Under the pieces are notes generated by a model. It saw only the letters and a program-made list of their open reading frames with translations. It ran no database searches and was not told the origin of the DNA. A DNA stretch of 60,202 bases, taken from the NCBI GenBank assembly GCA_009731375.1, contig BJOX01000224.1:12281-72482 (forward strand). The letters are read 5' to 3'. Shown here piece by piece: positions 1-11,206 of this stretch. How positions within the stretch are numbered: the first letter of the stretch is position 1; the number at the start of each line of letters is the position of its first letter. The stretch is from Paulinella micropora (lineage: Eukaryota > Cercozoa > Imbricatea > Euglyphida). Position numbers and translations under genes: made by a program.

Positions 1-222
1 GATAGCTCGTAAAAAGTCGGTAATACAACCAAACACAGTCCTCAAGAATGAGAATGATGTCTCGTTGTATTAGCTCAGTGAAGCCAAAAAGGAAAACGGC
101 AACAGACCAGGAATAAAATGGCATCAGGTCCAATCCGGACAAATAATACTGAAAAACAAGCTGGTGCACCTGTCACCAGGAAAAGGTATTTTTTACCGGC
201 TATCCGGGGGGTGATGCCTACA
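1..222 (-). repeat. Partial LTR of gypsy family G1
   Basis: The sequence matches the 237-bp LTRs at 18948-19184 and 29326-29562 but lacks the first 15 bp, which lie outside the window. It ends with the same terminal GATGCCTACA. The bases after it (from 223) are not the C-rich polypurine-tract complement seen after the 3' LTRs of G1. This is therefore either a solo LTR or the 5' LTR of a minus-strand copy extending left of the window. Confidence 0.85.
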
Positions 223-1368
223 CTGACAGTTGATAAATAATGAATGAAATTTTTTTTAATATATATTAATATTAAATATAAAACCTTGTGTAAACTTGAA
301 TTCTGAAGTAGATGATACGGCGCGGCGTGACTCTCAGAAGTTAAATTGCGAAGTCACATTAGACCAAAACGCTGCTTAGGACCTAATTACCCGGTCACTC
401 ACGGACCTAGTACCTTTTACATTCCGGTTTGCTGAGAGACGGTGCCCAATCGACAATTTAATCCGCAAGTATCACTGTGGACATTCAACAGCCTCAGTGG
501 CAAACTAGGCTATCCAACTCTTTTGATCTCATCGTTCTCCATCAATCTAAGCGATACGGCAAATCTGAAGCCAGCATTGGAAAGCTTAGGACAAGAGCTT
601 TCCAGCGGTGTGCGCTGCATTTCCGTATCTCAAATATTGATTGAGAAAGATGAGGTCAAAGTTTGAATGTTTTGCCACTTGAATGTCCACAGTAATAAAT
701 AGCCGCAGTGAGCAGAACTGACAACTCAGAGGTAGTAACGAAACTGAATCACAAAAGTCCGCACGACTGTAATTATTACACAATGATTATTGTCCAATCC
801 TGAATGCCAATAAAACTGAGACCGTTACGTCCGTTACTACGTGACTCTTATTGACTAGAACTACACTGTCATTCGACTATACGAATAAATTACTTCCCCA
901 CTTATAAAGCAATTACTAACGGTAAACGCAGTTAACCTTCCAACGCTCCCCCTTAGTTTTATGTCGATATGTAAGTAATGATTAATACCTCCGTCCTATG
1001 ATTAATAATTATTGCAACGCCGCGATAAATGGCCACCATTTCAAATTGTAACTTACTGAGCCTGCGGATTGAAAATGGTTGTTAAGTCACAAAACTGAAA
1101 AATCACCAATTCCAGTCCAGTCCAAGCGCCTTTGTTTCGTTGCCACAATGGCATCTCGATGTTACGATTTAAACATCAGCAGTAGGTCTTTCAAGTATGA
1201 CCAAATTCGTATGGTAAAAAGCTAGTGCCACCAGTACCAGAAAAAGTGCTAAAAAAGGACTGATTAATAACTAATAATAGTAACAGTAACGACTACTATT
1301 AATACTAACGGATAATTCTAGTAAAGTAATAGTTGACATAATTGAGGAGGAAGGGTCTAATTACAAAT
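223..1368. other. AT-rich stretch with no convincing gene
   Basis: Only short open frames without recognisable domains are present. Near 935-955 the minus strand carries a copy of the purine-rich tract AAGGGGGAGCGTTGG that also sits at about 1639-1653 beside the copia-like repeat. This suggests an eroded second LTR boundary. Nothing else is supportable. Confidence 0.5.
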
Positions 1369-1638
1369 CTTTGGGAAGCTACCCATCGTGGAACCTTTAC
1401 CGACCCCTTTCAGGATCTATCCGGGCTACCTAGCAAGACTATCACGCAGTATGGAAACGCACTTTAATAACTCGTATAATAAAGAACTGACTCTTTGACT
1501 TCCACGTCACAAACTGACTAACTTAGGTACAGGTCTTACGGATATTCAGTTAACATTAGCATTATTGACTGTCCAGCCTATTGACAAATCAACTACCTAA
1601 GTAACGGTGGATAAAATTGAAATAGTAATGACCAACGC
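1369..1638 (-). repeat. Dispersed repeat copy A, probable copia LTR
   Basis: About 270 bp that recur at 5468-6036, where a MITE interrupts them. In minus-strand sense the repeat starts right after a polypurine tract (AAGGGGGAG). Downstream of a minus-strand copia RNase H, that is where a 3' LTR is expected. The ends are not clean TG...CA, so the LTR call is an inference. Confidence 0.55.
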
Positions 1639-1653
1639 TCCCCCTTAGTTATT
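1639..1653 (-). other. Putative polypurine tract of the copia element
   Basis: The minus strand reads CTAAGGGGGAGCG. Purine-rich AAGGGGGAG tracts just before the 3' LTR are typical of Ty1/copia elements. It lies between the copia coding remnant and repeat copy A. Confidence 0.5.
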
Positions 1654-1907
1654 TGTCAATATTATAACTATCGTTTTGAGTGTCTTATAGTTCTTAAGCA
1701 AATGAAAAATTTGCAAGCGCTTCCCGTAAGGGGTATAAAAAGTCACTAAAAGCTATATATATAAAAACGTTAGGGGTGTGAGGAAACAAGTGAAAAGAAA
1801 GAAAAGCGAGCTGTATGCGATAGGATAAGATTGTTTTACGATTCCCGCCACTATCCACCAGAAATGTCAGGAATCCTTGCCACCGGCCACCGCGTGGCCT
1901 CAGAGGG

Positions 1908-2255
1908 CTAATCCACCTCTTTGCGTAGCTCATCACTGCCATGTTCATCGCCGTCCTCCATTCTGCCTTCTTCGTATTCCCACTGTTCTTGGTCCGTATC
2001 GTCGTCCTGTTCTACCTCGTCCTCCCGGAGGTGTTCGATATCCTGCCGCGGATACCTTCCATGCTTTAGTCTCATGAGCTCCGCTCGATTCATTCCCCAT
2101 TCTGCATATTGATCGATGATTCGATCAAAGGGTACGTATTCTAGCCAAGACATTGATCGCAGATTCCTTGGCCTGCAGTCCGACATCGATAATACTAAAC
2201 AACTCACACAAAACGAAAACAAAACACAAAACATACGTGAAACACCCATAGTCAT
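1908..2255 (-). CDS. Accessory ORF after copia RNase H, possible signal peptide
   Basis: A 115-residue frame whose start overlaps the end of the copia RNase H frame by four bases. The first ~25 residues are hydrophobic and cysteine-rich (FCVLFSFCVSCLVL), like a signal peptide or membrane anchor. The rest is polar, with an acidic Asp/Glu-rich tail. I recognise no family. It lies between RNase H and the polypurine tract, where some copia elements carry extra or envelope-like ORFs. It could also be chance coding in a decayed element. Confidence 0.35.
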   Translation of the reverse strand: MTMGVSRMFCVLFSFCVSCLVLSMSDCRPRNLRSMSWLEYVPFDRIIDQYAEWGMNRAELMRLKHGRYPRQDIEHLREDEVEQDDDTDQEQWEYEEGRMEDGDEHGSDELRKEVD

Positions 2256-3425
2256 TCCGGGTCACCCGGAATGATAACCGTTACGGTAAATTTGTTGAGC
2301 AAATAATTAAACTGCTCGCGCGATAACGGTTTAGTGAGTAAATCCCCTAGTATTTGCTTTTTAGTTCCTACCTTTATGAACTTTATCTCTCCATCTCTCT
2401 GAAGGTGATGAATGAAGTGTAATTCGAGATGCAACTGTTTGGTGCGGGGTCCGGATAATCCTCTTTCACCCGCGAGAATTGTTTGCGAATTATCTTGGAA
2501 AATTTCTACTGCACCTTTTTGCGGAATTCCGAGTTCCTGTCTCACATGGCATATTGCTAGTCCTTCTCTTATGTATTCAGCAGCCGCGTAAATTTCCGCG
2601 TCATTTGAACTAAGTGCTATCCTACTCTGTCTTTTTGAAAGCCAACCTATCGGGTCTCCCCCCACAAGATTATAAAGCCTGTGCGAGACCCGTCTTCAAA
2701 CAGACTTTGTGAGCGGCATCGGGCCATAAAGTGACCTTAGGGTAGGATATACCCTCTTGAACGGATTTTGGCCCGTTAAATGCTATACCGCGAAAAGACT
2801 TGATTAAATAGCGTATGATTCTGCCTAACATAGCGTAAGTTACTCCCTTATCTATGGTTTGCATGACGCTTGCAGCATTAAGAGCTTGTTCGATATCTGA
2901 TCTTGTCATTTTGGCTAAGTAAAGCAAACTGCCTACTATACTCGGAATAGACATTTTACGCAAAGCAGCATCTTCCGACATTGCTTCCGGTGTTTGGTCT
3001 ACCGCTGCTGGGGTACTGACCGGGCGAGAATTTGCATATCCTGTCTCACGTAAAATTTGCAATTGGTACTTTCTCTGGTGCAAAACGATTCTGCCTTTCT
3101 CATGCACTATCTCTATACCTTTGAATTCTCTCGCAACTCCTAGCCTTTTGAGTGGGTAGTACCGTTCTAACGCAGACGCGAATTTATCATAAGCTTCTTT
3201 GTTAGGTGCGGAAAATATCAAATCATCCACGTGAAATACTCCCATTATCGCTTCTCTTATAGGTTTGTCTTTCTCTACGAACATGCATAAGTCGGAGTCT
3301 AACAACCTAAATCCTAGCTTTACTAACTTAGGGGCTAGTATATCATACCACCTTCTACCTGCCTGAGGCGCACCATATAACGCTCCGTCAACACGCAATA
3401 TCATCCCCTCTTTGCCCTCTCTTCC
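2252..3425 (-). pseudogene. 5'-truncated Ty1/copia pol: reverse transcriptase C-part and RNase H
   Basis: Two frames, 3404-2670 and 2665-2252, together cover the end of a copia reverse transcriptase and the RNase H. The first frame shows the copia signatures DGALYGAPQAGRRWYD, the catalytic-type FHVDDLIF (the family's YVDD box), and IVGSLLYLAKMTRSDI. The second shows WLSKRQSRIALSSNDAE and the QILGDLLTKPL motif near the end of copia RNase H. A frameshift near 2667 separates them. The 5' half (gag, protease, integrase, RT N-part) is missing: homology stops at about 3425, where a leucine-rich repeat coding fragment on the other strand begins. In life the protein would copy element RNA to cDNA; this copy cannot. 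Confidence 0.93.
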
Positions 3426-3430
3426 ATAGG

Positions 3431-3799
3431 AACGTCCTTCAACAACTGTCTTCGCTCACGAGTTTGCAGGAGCTGGACTTGTGGGATTTTGAGCTCCTCT
3501 CACCAGCTGAAGTAGGCACACTTAACAAAAGCCTGAAGAAGCTCAAGCTTAAGAAGCTCAAGCTTGCTCTTGATCATCGCGCTTCGGATGATCTGCTTGG
3601 AAAAGTAGCCGATCTGCAGGGCCTGCAGGCCCTATCTTTATCAGAGTGTCCAGACATCACCCTGGGGCTTCCCGCCCGCGGTCGAGTGGCTGAGCACGCC
3701 GCCCAGTGGTCGCAGGAAGATATCAATTCTTACTACAGACTGCTCGAACTTTCGGGTATCCCATTGCCCGAGGAAGTCAAGGCATACCGAGCCTACTAG
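3431..3799 (+). pseudogene. Leucine-rich repeat protein fragment
   Basis: The frame starts abruptly at the copia break. It shows leucine-rich repeats with the pattern LxxLxxLxLxx (LTSLQELDLWDFELL; LQGLQALSLSECPDITLGL). The arrangement resembles the minus-strand LRR gene at 49062-49924, for example LQELDLW.. against LQELSLLY.. followed by similar Lys/Leu-rich stretches, so the two are probably paralogues. The 5' end is missing. After the repeats the frame runs through a short charged tail to a TAG. Probably a remnant of a host LRR gene disrupted by the copia insertion. Confidence 0.5.
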
Positions 3800-3865
3800 C
3801 TTCGGAGCAAACATGACCAACCTTGGGACCTGAGAATGTACTCGCGTACTATAGGCAGGTCTTAG

Positions 3866-4369
3866 GCATACCCAAGCCTCCCCTCCCTATGTAGGCCGCG
3901 AGGCATAAGACGACGAATATCTGAGCGTTTCCGAGGTGCGGCTCGGCTACGACAGCAGTATTACGTACGGTTCCAACACGAGCATCGGCTCGCGTGGCTT
4001 CTGACGATATACCGGCAGTTGACGAGGAGCGACGATCCAAAGACATCCCGCATCGCCAACCAGTTAGCTGATCCTGACGAGAACGTTCCGAACACATATC
4101 GAGGCCGCGTGAGAGGCTTCGAACAATGGATCGAACGATTCAGGGCACAGGACGCACTGGGTTGGGACAGACCTGTCCAAGCCGATGAGTTCCGATGGCA
4201 CAAAATAACTCTACGGCTGGATTATATTTACCACTTTCGACGTACGTGGCCGTACTGGAGACAACAGTACGAATACCAGCTGGGGCAGATCATTGGCCAA
4301 TTCGCCCCAGTCATAAGGTGTATCGTGCCACAGCATTCGGAAGTCGGAGAAGACTTGACCTGGTCGTAA
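3866..4369 (+). pseudogene. Unassigned decayed coding region
   Basis: An open frame in the same phase as the preceding LRR fragment but separated from it by two TAG codons (3797-3799 and one near 3863). It encodes an Arg/Gln/Trp-rich protein (for example WPYWRQQYEYQLGQIIGQF) with no domain I recognise. Two nearby stretches in different frames read YYRLLELSGIP and YYRQVLGIP, which suggests an internally repeated, frame-damaged ancestral protein. It may be gag-like or part of the disrupted host gene. Low confidence in any function. Confidence 0.3.
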
Positions 4370-4545
4370 GCGAGGGCTTTGAAAGAAAGCCTGGACCAGG
4401 AATTAGACATGCCAGCGGAAGATCAACCCGCAGGGACATGGAGATGGCAACCATCATCACCGTCTACCGAAGAGGAGTTCATAAACTCCCTCGAGGAAAT
4501 TTACCTCGACGAATAAGCGTAGACGCGGGGGTATTGAACAATTGA

Positions 4546-5467
4546 GATCAATGCCTCCCTGTATTCTCGGGATCACAGATCCTTCGGACGGATTAGGGCC
4601 GAGACATATGCTAGGGACGCGGAACCTTAGAATTACTCGTACATTTGTTTCACATCAGATGCAAATGGACCAGTAATGCTCGGATCACAGATCCTTAAGA
4701 CTGCGAAGGGATGGTTTGACTGCGACATGATCAGACCGTTGTACGTCTATGGCGGATCGCCATAGAAGAGGGGGAGGAGATAGTTCAAAATTCAAATTCA
4801 AATTTGAACTCGAAAATCTCCAAACTCAAATTTGTATTTTATAAGCACCGGACGTACAACAGTGATGAAGAGCAAAACTTAGCGGTCACTCAAGCCACTC
4901 AATGGGTTATCTTCACAGGAGCCGATCACCCATGAGGAAACAGATCAGGAAAGTGCGCTCTCATTTGCCGATATTTACCAATCTACCCCTATTTACTACG
5001 GTTCCCGTGTAAGACGGGGAGGGGGGATTGTAGGCGCAGATAGGTAAATATGCGACCTTTTCTTATACCCCTATACACAGTGATGTATAGAAGAGCTATA
5101 TCTCTTTAAGATGTAGTTATATCCGGTGCCGTTTAGTTACTTTGAGCCTGTTGAAAACGATAATATTAAGTTGAGTATCCGGCACTAGTTTTTACAAGGG
5201 CTAATATTATCGTTAGGGGTGACACATGGGGAATGCCTCTCTTTTTCCCTTTTGGTTGCTTGGCTCTGACAGTCTCCTACATTTTCCGCCATACTGGTTT
5301 CCTCTCTTTGTAGAGGAGGAAGATTAGGTTATTTTCAGAGTGCTGTGGAATTGGAAGGATAAATACCCTGGCTTACATTAAATAATATCTTTTGATTATA
5401 ACCGACCAAACTGCGGGATGTACTCTTGCTTTAAAGCCACTGTTTTCTCAGTTCCAAGGCTCATAAC
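4546..5467. other. Non-coding, repeat-like region
   Basis: No gene is supported. A short motif, GGATCACAGATCCTT, occurs twice (about 4570 and 4682). A run of AATTCAAATTTGAA-type near-palindromes lies near 4785-4835. A purine tract GACGGGGAGGGGGGA at about 5016 could be a polypurine tract of an unseen LTR element. Confidence 0.4.
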
Positions 5468-6036
5468 CTTTGGGAAGCTACCCGGCCCATCGTGGAACCT
5501 TTACGACCCCTTTCAGGATCTATTGCTGTTGACATTCAAGACAACAAAAAAAATTGATTTTTCTGTTTTGGTTGGAATTTCAGTTTTGGTTGGAATTTTG
5601 ATTTTGGGTGAAAATTTGAATTTTTCAAATTAACTGCTATATTCGTCCGCAAAATATCGTAAATTTTCGCGAAATGTTACCGTTAAATTTGAAAATTTGA
5701 ATTTTTGTCACAAAAATGAAAAACTGTCACAAAAATGAAAATCTGACACAAAAATGAAAAACTAATTTTTGTTGTTGTCTTGAATGTCAACAGCAATATC
5801 TATCCGGGCTACCTAGCGGTGGCAAGACTATCACGCAGTATGGAAACGCACTTTAATAACTCGTATAATAATGAACTGACTCAGGCTTTGACTTCCACGT
5901 CACAAACTGACTAACTTAGGTACAGGTCTTACGCATATTCAGGCACACTAACATTGGCATTATTGACTGTCCGGCCTATTGACAAATCAACTACCTAAGT
6001 AACGGTGAATTAAATTGAAATAGTAATGACCAACGC
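5468..6036 (-). repeat. Dispersed repeat copy B (probable solo copia LTR) split by a MITE
   Basis: Same sequence as copy A (1369-1638) with small indels, but split at 5522-5797 by a terminal-inverted-repeat element. Both halves align to copy A on either side of the insertion. No copia coding sequence adjoins it, so it is probably a solo LTR. Confidence 0.7.
5522..5797. mobile_element. MITE copy 1 (276 bp, TIR ~29 bp)
   Basis: The element begins ATTGCTGTTGACATTCAAGA and ends with its exact reverse complement, giving ~29-bp terminal inverted repeats. It has no coding capacity and its interior is A/T-rich with repeats of TGTCACAAAAATGAAAA. It is flanked by ATCT on both sides. The uninterrupted target, with a single ATCT, is visible in repeat copy A near 1410. 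A near-identical copy is at 17166-17441. The 4-bp duplication does not by itself settle the transposase superfamily. Confidence 0.92.
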
Positions 6037-7243
6037 AAATGTCCAATGAAATCAGAGAATTATCAACGATACTGAGGCCGGATGAGTTTCCTAAAATAAA
6101 GGCATTTCAAAGTGTTCAGAACTTAAAATATTGTAGTTGATGATGGGACGGCAACAACTCGCAGCGACAATCAAGCTCATAATTCTACGCCAGGTTGTAT
6201 ATATGCGCAGCAAGATTTAGCTCACTTTAATTCAGTAGAGATGTTAGCATAGATATCCTCTGACAAAATTTTGAAATAATCTGCATGTGGGACATAACTA
6301 GAGATGATGCTTAATAGTTTTTTACGCAAACACAGTTTGAATGAAATATTAATACTTGCTACTTGTAGAGTCTGAGTGGGAAGCAGAAGAGATAGAATGG
6401 AAGTGGTATCAAAGATAGTTTCATGGAAAGGGTGTGTGGAACAGAAATGTTCGCAGCTGATCGCAAGGTCCTGCATACAAGAGTGTCAGCAGCTGCCTAG
6501 TCAAGCGGAAGTGATATGCGTGCGTAATTTACTGTAATAGAGCTCCAGCCACTGAGCGATACTCGGGAAAAGGACAGACGAATAAAGGAGCAGCCTCAGC
6601 TGCTGAGCGTTCAATGGTTCGTTCTAGCCCAAGCTGTCTATTGATAATAGGCGTTGCGTTGCGAGAGGTCAAGACGGCTGACGCAGTGAACAGGTCAAGA
6701 CCTTATGCCAGCCTTCACAGGCAGCAGGACTCACCGTGTCCCAGTTCAAGAATAGTTAATTTTTTATATTGATATTCACCTTAACATCAAAACTTACAGT
6801 ATCTGCTGTATCGAATATACAGAGTTTTTGCGTGTGGGACAATTTACAAAGCTTACAATGTAAGCTTATGAGTTCCTTAGCAGCTTTCAAAGAGCAAGCC
6901 TATTTCTCGTAAGGCTTACAGCAAACTCTTACTAAGCTCAAGCTTTGAGATCACAAACTGGTGGCAAAACCTGGCATATTATATTCAAGTATTGCTGGCG
7001 TCCTCGCGACGTTCAAGTCGCAAAACACAAAATAACAAAAACAACAAAGAGGAGGGGGGGGGGAGGGCGGAACCTTTTCTGGCATGTCTGAATCTGTGTT
7101 TGCGCCAGCTCAAACTACATATGTACTGTACCCTGATAGCATACACGTGCCCAACCGCTCCATGCGCTGCTGGTATACACGGGGCAAGCCACAGCTTTTG
7201 TTCGAATGGAAGCCGGAACAAGTACACCCAACAAACAACAAAA

Positions 7244-7284
<41 letters not shown>

Positions 7285-7890
7285 AGCAGAGCTCACTCAG
7301 AATGTCAACCGGCAAATAATCATAATTACATCCCTCTTGGTGTAAGACCGCGTAGTCTGCAACTGCTACACTTTTGCGCCAGGCTGTGTCTGTGTTGTAA
7401 ATCTATTAGCAAAGTGTCAACTAGTGTGCACGGGATGTGTTGCTTACGTCACGGGGAAACTGCCGACAAGTGGGTTGGCAGGAAGGAGGACAGAGTCAAG
7501 TTGCGGAGGCTGAACTGCTTATCGAGAAAGAACGCAAGACAGGAGGGAGGAGGAGTCAAGGCGTCCACCACCGCGGCGGTCAGCAGCAGAAAAATCTGCT
7601 CAGCCAGCCAGCACCAAGACACGCTCCGAAATACACACCAAGTCTCTCTTGCGGTTTGTCCATCGTGCATTGAATATTTAGGCATACGCACACAGACAGA
7701 CAAACATACATACCCACTGGGACTGCCTTGACTGCCTTGCTTGCTGATATACTTCGACAGGCAGTGGATGGAGGATTACCGCAAAACACAGCAGGAAACC
7801 GACCGTCGACATCCAAGTAGTCATATAACTCCTGCACGTTCAAACAGATTTCCACATATGCTCACCCAGCTCACCCAACCAAACAAAAAC
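6037..7890. other. Intergenic region downstream of the GPC1-like gene
   Basis: No gene supported. The open frames here are short and mutually overlapping on both strands. A (GA)n tract lies at about 7244-7278. The GPC1-like stop codon is at 7891-7893, so the right part of this stretch should hold its 3' UTR. Confidence 0.5.
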
Positions 7891-9014
7891 TCACCCTTTC
7901 TTAGCAGTCTGCTGCTCTAAGCGAGCTATGTAGGTGCGAGCGAATCTTTCGAAGTAATAAGTGGCACCCATCCAGAGCGCCCAGAAGAAGGACACGGCCA
8001 GCCTGTATGTATGTATGCATGTATGTATACATGCATGTATATATGAATGCATGTATGTATGTATGAATGTCATGTATGTATGCGTATGTATGTATGTAAG
8101 TCGTACGTACCAGGCGCGGTGCAGCAGCTCGCTCTCAAAGAGTGCGCGCGCAGGTGCCAGGAACGCGATGGTGTAGACCAGCTGGATCCCGATCAAGAGC
8201 GTGTTCCCGTCGACGGGTATTCCTTTCTTGACCACGAACTTGTAGATGGGATGCGGCGAACGCATCGTGAACCTGCAGGCCAGTGCGCACACACCATGCT
8301 GTCTTGTGTGCTCTCAAGCAACAAAGGACTCAACTAACTCAAAGAACTGCAACTGTGCAGCAGAAGTTGACCATCGCAGAGAAGTCATTAGTTCGGGATC
8401 CTTCTCGATTCTTGGGTTGACCCAGATGCGGAAGAAGATTATGTGTGAGAGTTGCCACCAGAGGTAGAGCAGTGCGGGGAAAGCGAAGAGGCTCCACCAT
8501 GGCGAGGCGTGGGCAGAGGCTGGCGTGTGGCTGGCGAGCGCCACCACGGAGAACTTGGAGTCGGGGTCGCTGCTCCAGCGCAGACTGTACGTGACCAGCG
8601 CCGGCCAGGTGTGAATGAACACGCTGGTCACCTTGTCCCAGTCGTGGAACACCAGACTGTTGCTCCACATGATGATGGCCCCCAGCAGAGGACCGTTGCA
8701 CAGACTAAACACCGCTTGAAACAAGACGTAGTTACTCGGCTCAAGCCAGAGGTACAACAGAAGCAGCACTTGCGCGTAGTAACAGAAGTCAACCATGAAG
8801 TAGTGGAACTTGAGCGCGTGGTAAGAAAAGAAGCGAACTAGCATGAGCACCGTGACCATGACTGTGTAGAACTCAGGCATGAGCTCGGGCTTGACCAACA
8901 GCACCCACTCGGTCAGCAACATCAGCCTACACAATCAGAACTCACGGCTTTCTCTCTCTCTCGCTTTCTCTCTCTCTCTCGCTTTCTCTCTCTCTCTCGC
9001 TTTCTCTCTCTCTC

Positions 9015-9081
<67 letters not shown>

Positions 9082-9195
9082 TATACAAGGGCTAAATATG
9101 TACCCAACGCAGGTGACGAACGAAATGCGGTCCACCAGACGCACAAATTCTGGCAGCTTCAACTTCATGCTCAACTTATCCTTGGCCTCCTTCAT
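7891..9195 (-). CDS. GPC1: Glycerophosphocholine acyltransferase 1-like (DUF2838), four exons
   Basis: Exons on the minus strand are 9195-9104, 8926-8372, 8272-8111 and 8002-7891. All introns are GT-AG and phases agree, giving a 306-residue protein. Multi-pass membrane segments are clear. The family signatures are present: FHYFMVDFCYYAQ in exon 2, then NGPLLGAIIMWSNSLVFH with DWDKVTSVFIH. This is the Gpc1/DUF2838 family (yeast YGR149W, plant GPCAT). These ER membrane enzymes acylate glycerophosphocholine to lysophosphatidylcholine in phosphatidylcholine remodelling. The protein is shorter than yeast Gpc1 (about 430 residues), mainly at the N-terminus, so an upstream exon could be missing; the ATG at 9193-9195 is the first in frame. 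Intron 1 holds a long (GA)n tract in the transcript sense. The assignment rests on motif recognition, not a search. Confidence 0.85.
8945..9080. repeat. (CT)n microsatellite in GPC1 intron 1
   Basis: A tandem CT tract with interspersed GCTTT units (about 15-bp higher-order period). It lies wholly within intron 1 of the minus-strand gene. Confidence 0.95.
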
Positions 9196-9222
9196 TTTTT
9201 GAAGTTGTTCAGTTTGCTAGTT

Positions 9223-9223
9223 T

Positions 9224-9272
<49 letters not shown>
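9223..9272. repeat. (GA)n microsatellite upstream of GPC1
   Basis: A GA tract immediately 5' of the GPC1-like ATG. It is complementary to the CT tract in intron 1, so exon 1 is flanked by complementary repeats. Confidence 0.95.
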
Positions 9273-9277
<5 letters not shown>

Positions 9278-9479
9278 ATGAGAAGTGCATGTTACAGCAC
9301 GGTCTAGGCAAGCAGCTTGGTCAAAAGCGGTGGAATCGACCTTATCCTGAAGTCGCCGCCTCAACAGCTCCGTTTTGGTCTGAAACTCTTGAGTTGCTTC
9401 CTATTCAATCAAACCAAATGAACGTGAACGAATCACACTCGGGGATGAAGACACAATTGTCTGTGAAATTCTTCTTGCT

Positions 9480-9568
9480 ATTCTTCTTTTTCTTTTTTTC
9501 TTCTTTCTTTCTTCTTTCTTTCTTCTTTCTTTCTTCTTTCTTCTTCTTTCTTCTTTCCTTCTTCCTTA

Positions 9569-9620
<52 letters not shown>
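9480..9620. repeat. (TTTC)n-rich tract
   Basis: A pyrimidine tract of TTC and TTTC repeats; no coding meaning. Confidence 0.95.
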
Positions 9621-9626
9621 GTGAAT

Positions 9627-9675
9627 CCTCGTCCTCCTCCTCCTCCTCCTCCTACCACTACTACTACTACTACTA

Positions 9676-9729
<54 letters not shown>

Positions 9730-9777
9730 TTACTACTATTTCTACTACTACTATACTACTATACTACTATACTACTA

Positions 9778-9839
<62 letters not shown>

Positions 9840-9871
9840 TACTACCATACTACTATACTACTATACTACTA

Positions 9872-9911
<40 letters not shown>

Positions 9912-9915
9912 TACA

Positions 9916-9953
<38 letters not shown>

Positions 9954-10011
9954 TACTTCTACTACTACTTCCACCACCACTACCACCACCACCACCACCA
10001 CCACCACCACC

Positions 10012-10073
<62 letters not shown>

Positions 10074-10149
10074 ACTATTCTGCTACTACTACCACCACCA
10101 CCACCCACCACCACCACCACCAGCACTACCAGCACTACTACTACTACTC

Positions 10150-10194
<45 letters not shown>

Positions 10195-10287
10195 GTACTA
10201 ATACTACTAGTACTAGTAGTAGTAGTAGTAGTACTACTACTACTACTACTACTACTACTGCTGCTGCTGCTACTACACTACCACTAT

Positions 10288-10345
<58 letters not shown>

Positions 10346-10366
10346 GAACTTACTACTACTACTACA

Positions 10367-10410
<44 letters not shown>

Positions 10411-10457
10411 CACTGACACGACCACCACTACCACTACTACTACTACTACTGCTACAA

Positions 10458-10492
<35 letters not shown>

Positions 10493-10493
10493 T

Positions 10494-10537
<44 letters not shown>

Positions 10538-10689
10538 GTAGAGTACTAGTACTAGTACGAGTACTAGTACTAGTACTAGTCTAGTACTAGTACTAGTACT
10601 AGTACCAGAACTAGTACTAGTACTAGTACTAGTACTAGTACTACTACTTCTAGTGCTACTAGTACTACTAGTACTAGTACTAGTACTAG

Positions 10690-10732
<43 letters not shown>

Positions 10733-10742
10733 GCTCCTGCTC

Positions 10743-10811
<69 letters not shown>

Positions 10812-10812
10812 G
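9627..10812. repeat. 1.2-kb (CTA)n microsatellite with TAGTAC palindromic section
   Basis: Almost pure CTA/ACC trinucleotide repeat. Around 10195-10235 and 10530-10690 it becomes (TAGTAC)n, which is self-complementary. Open frames here encode only homopolymers (Leu, Tyr, Thr) and are not genes. Confidence 0.97.
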
Positions 10813-11140
10813 GCCTAGGCCTTCGGTTTAATGAAGTTAACAATTTAACCTCTGGTCGATCCATACAAATCGTTAGCTCAAGAGTTATTGATTTAACTAG
10901 ATGGTGACCTACGTCTCAAGTTATTAAAGATAATGAGAAACTATTAAAATATTAAAGTATTAAAATAAAATGACTTAGATTAAAAATATTAAAATAAAAT
11001 AAAATAATAGTGCTTCTCTGTCAATGGCTGGTGCATTTCTGCACATGCGCCTCCATCGTCTCACCCGTGAGGGGAGTACGAAGAATTGACGATAGGCTGT
11101 AATGACACCCCCGCAAGGGCAGTTCCAACACTTCCAGACG

Positions 11141-11206
11141 GGCCGGTATGTTCAATGAAAATACTGGTCCAGAAATAGACCGGTATGTTCAATGAAAATA
11201 CTGGTG
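11141..11206. repeat. Two-copy direct repeat, 26 bp
   Basis: CCGGTATGTTCAATGAAAAT followed by ACTGGT occurs twice, about 38 bp apart. The second copy abuts the 3' end of the tRNA-like sequence. The unit is an imperfect palindrome at its ends. Confidence 0.85.

Noticed and set aside
7084-7731. 215-residue plus-strand ORF
   Set aside because: Crosses a (GA)n tract, has no domain, and competes with frames on both strands; no splice or homology support.
9621-10538. Long open frame of Thr/Leu/Tyr runs
   Set aside because: Pure trinucleotide repeat; all frames are open and no splice or start context exists.
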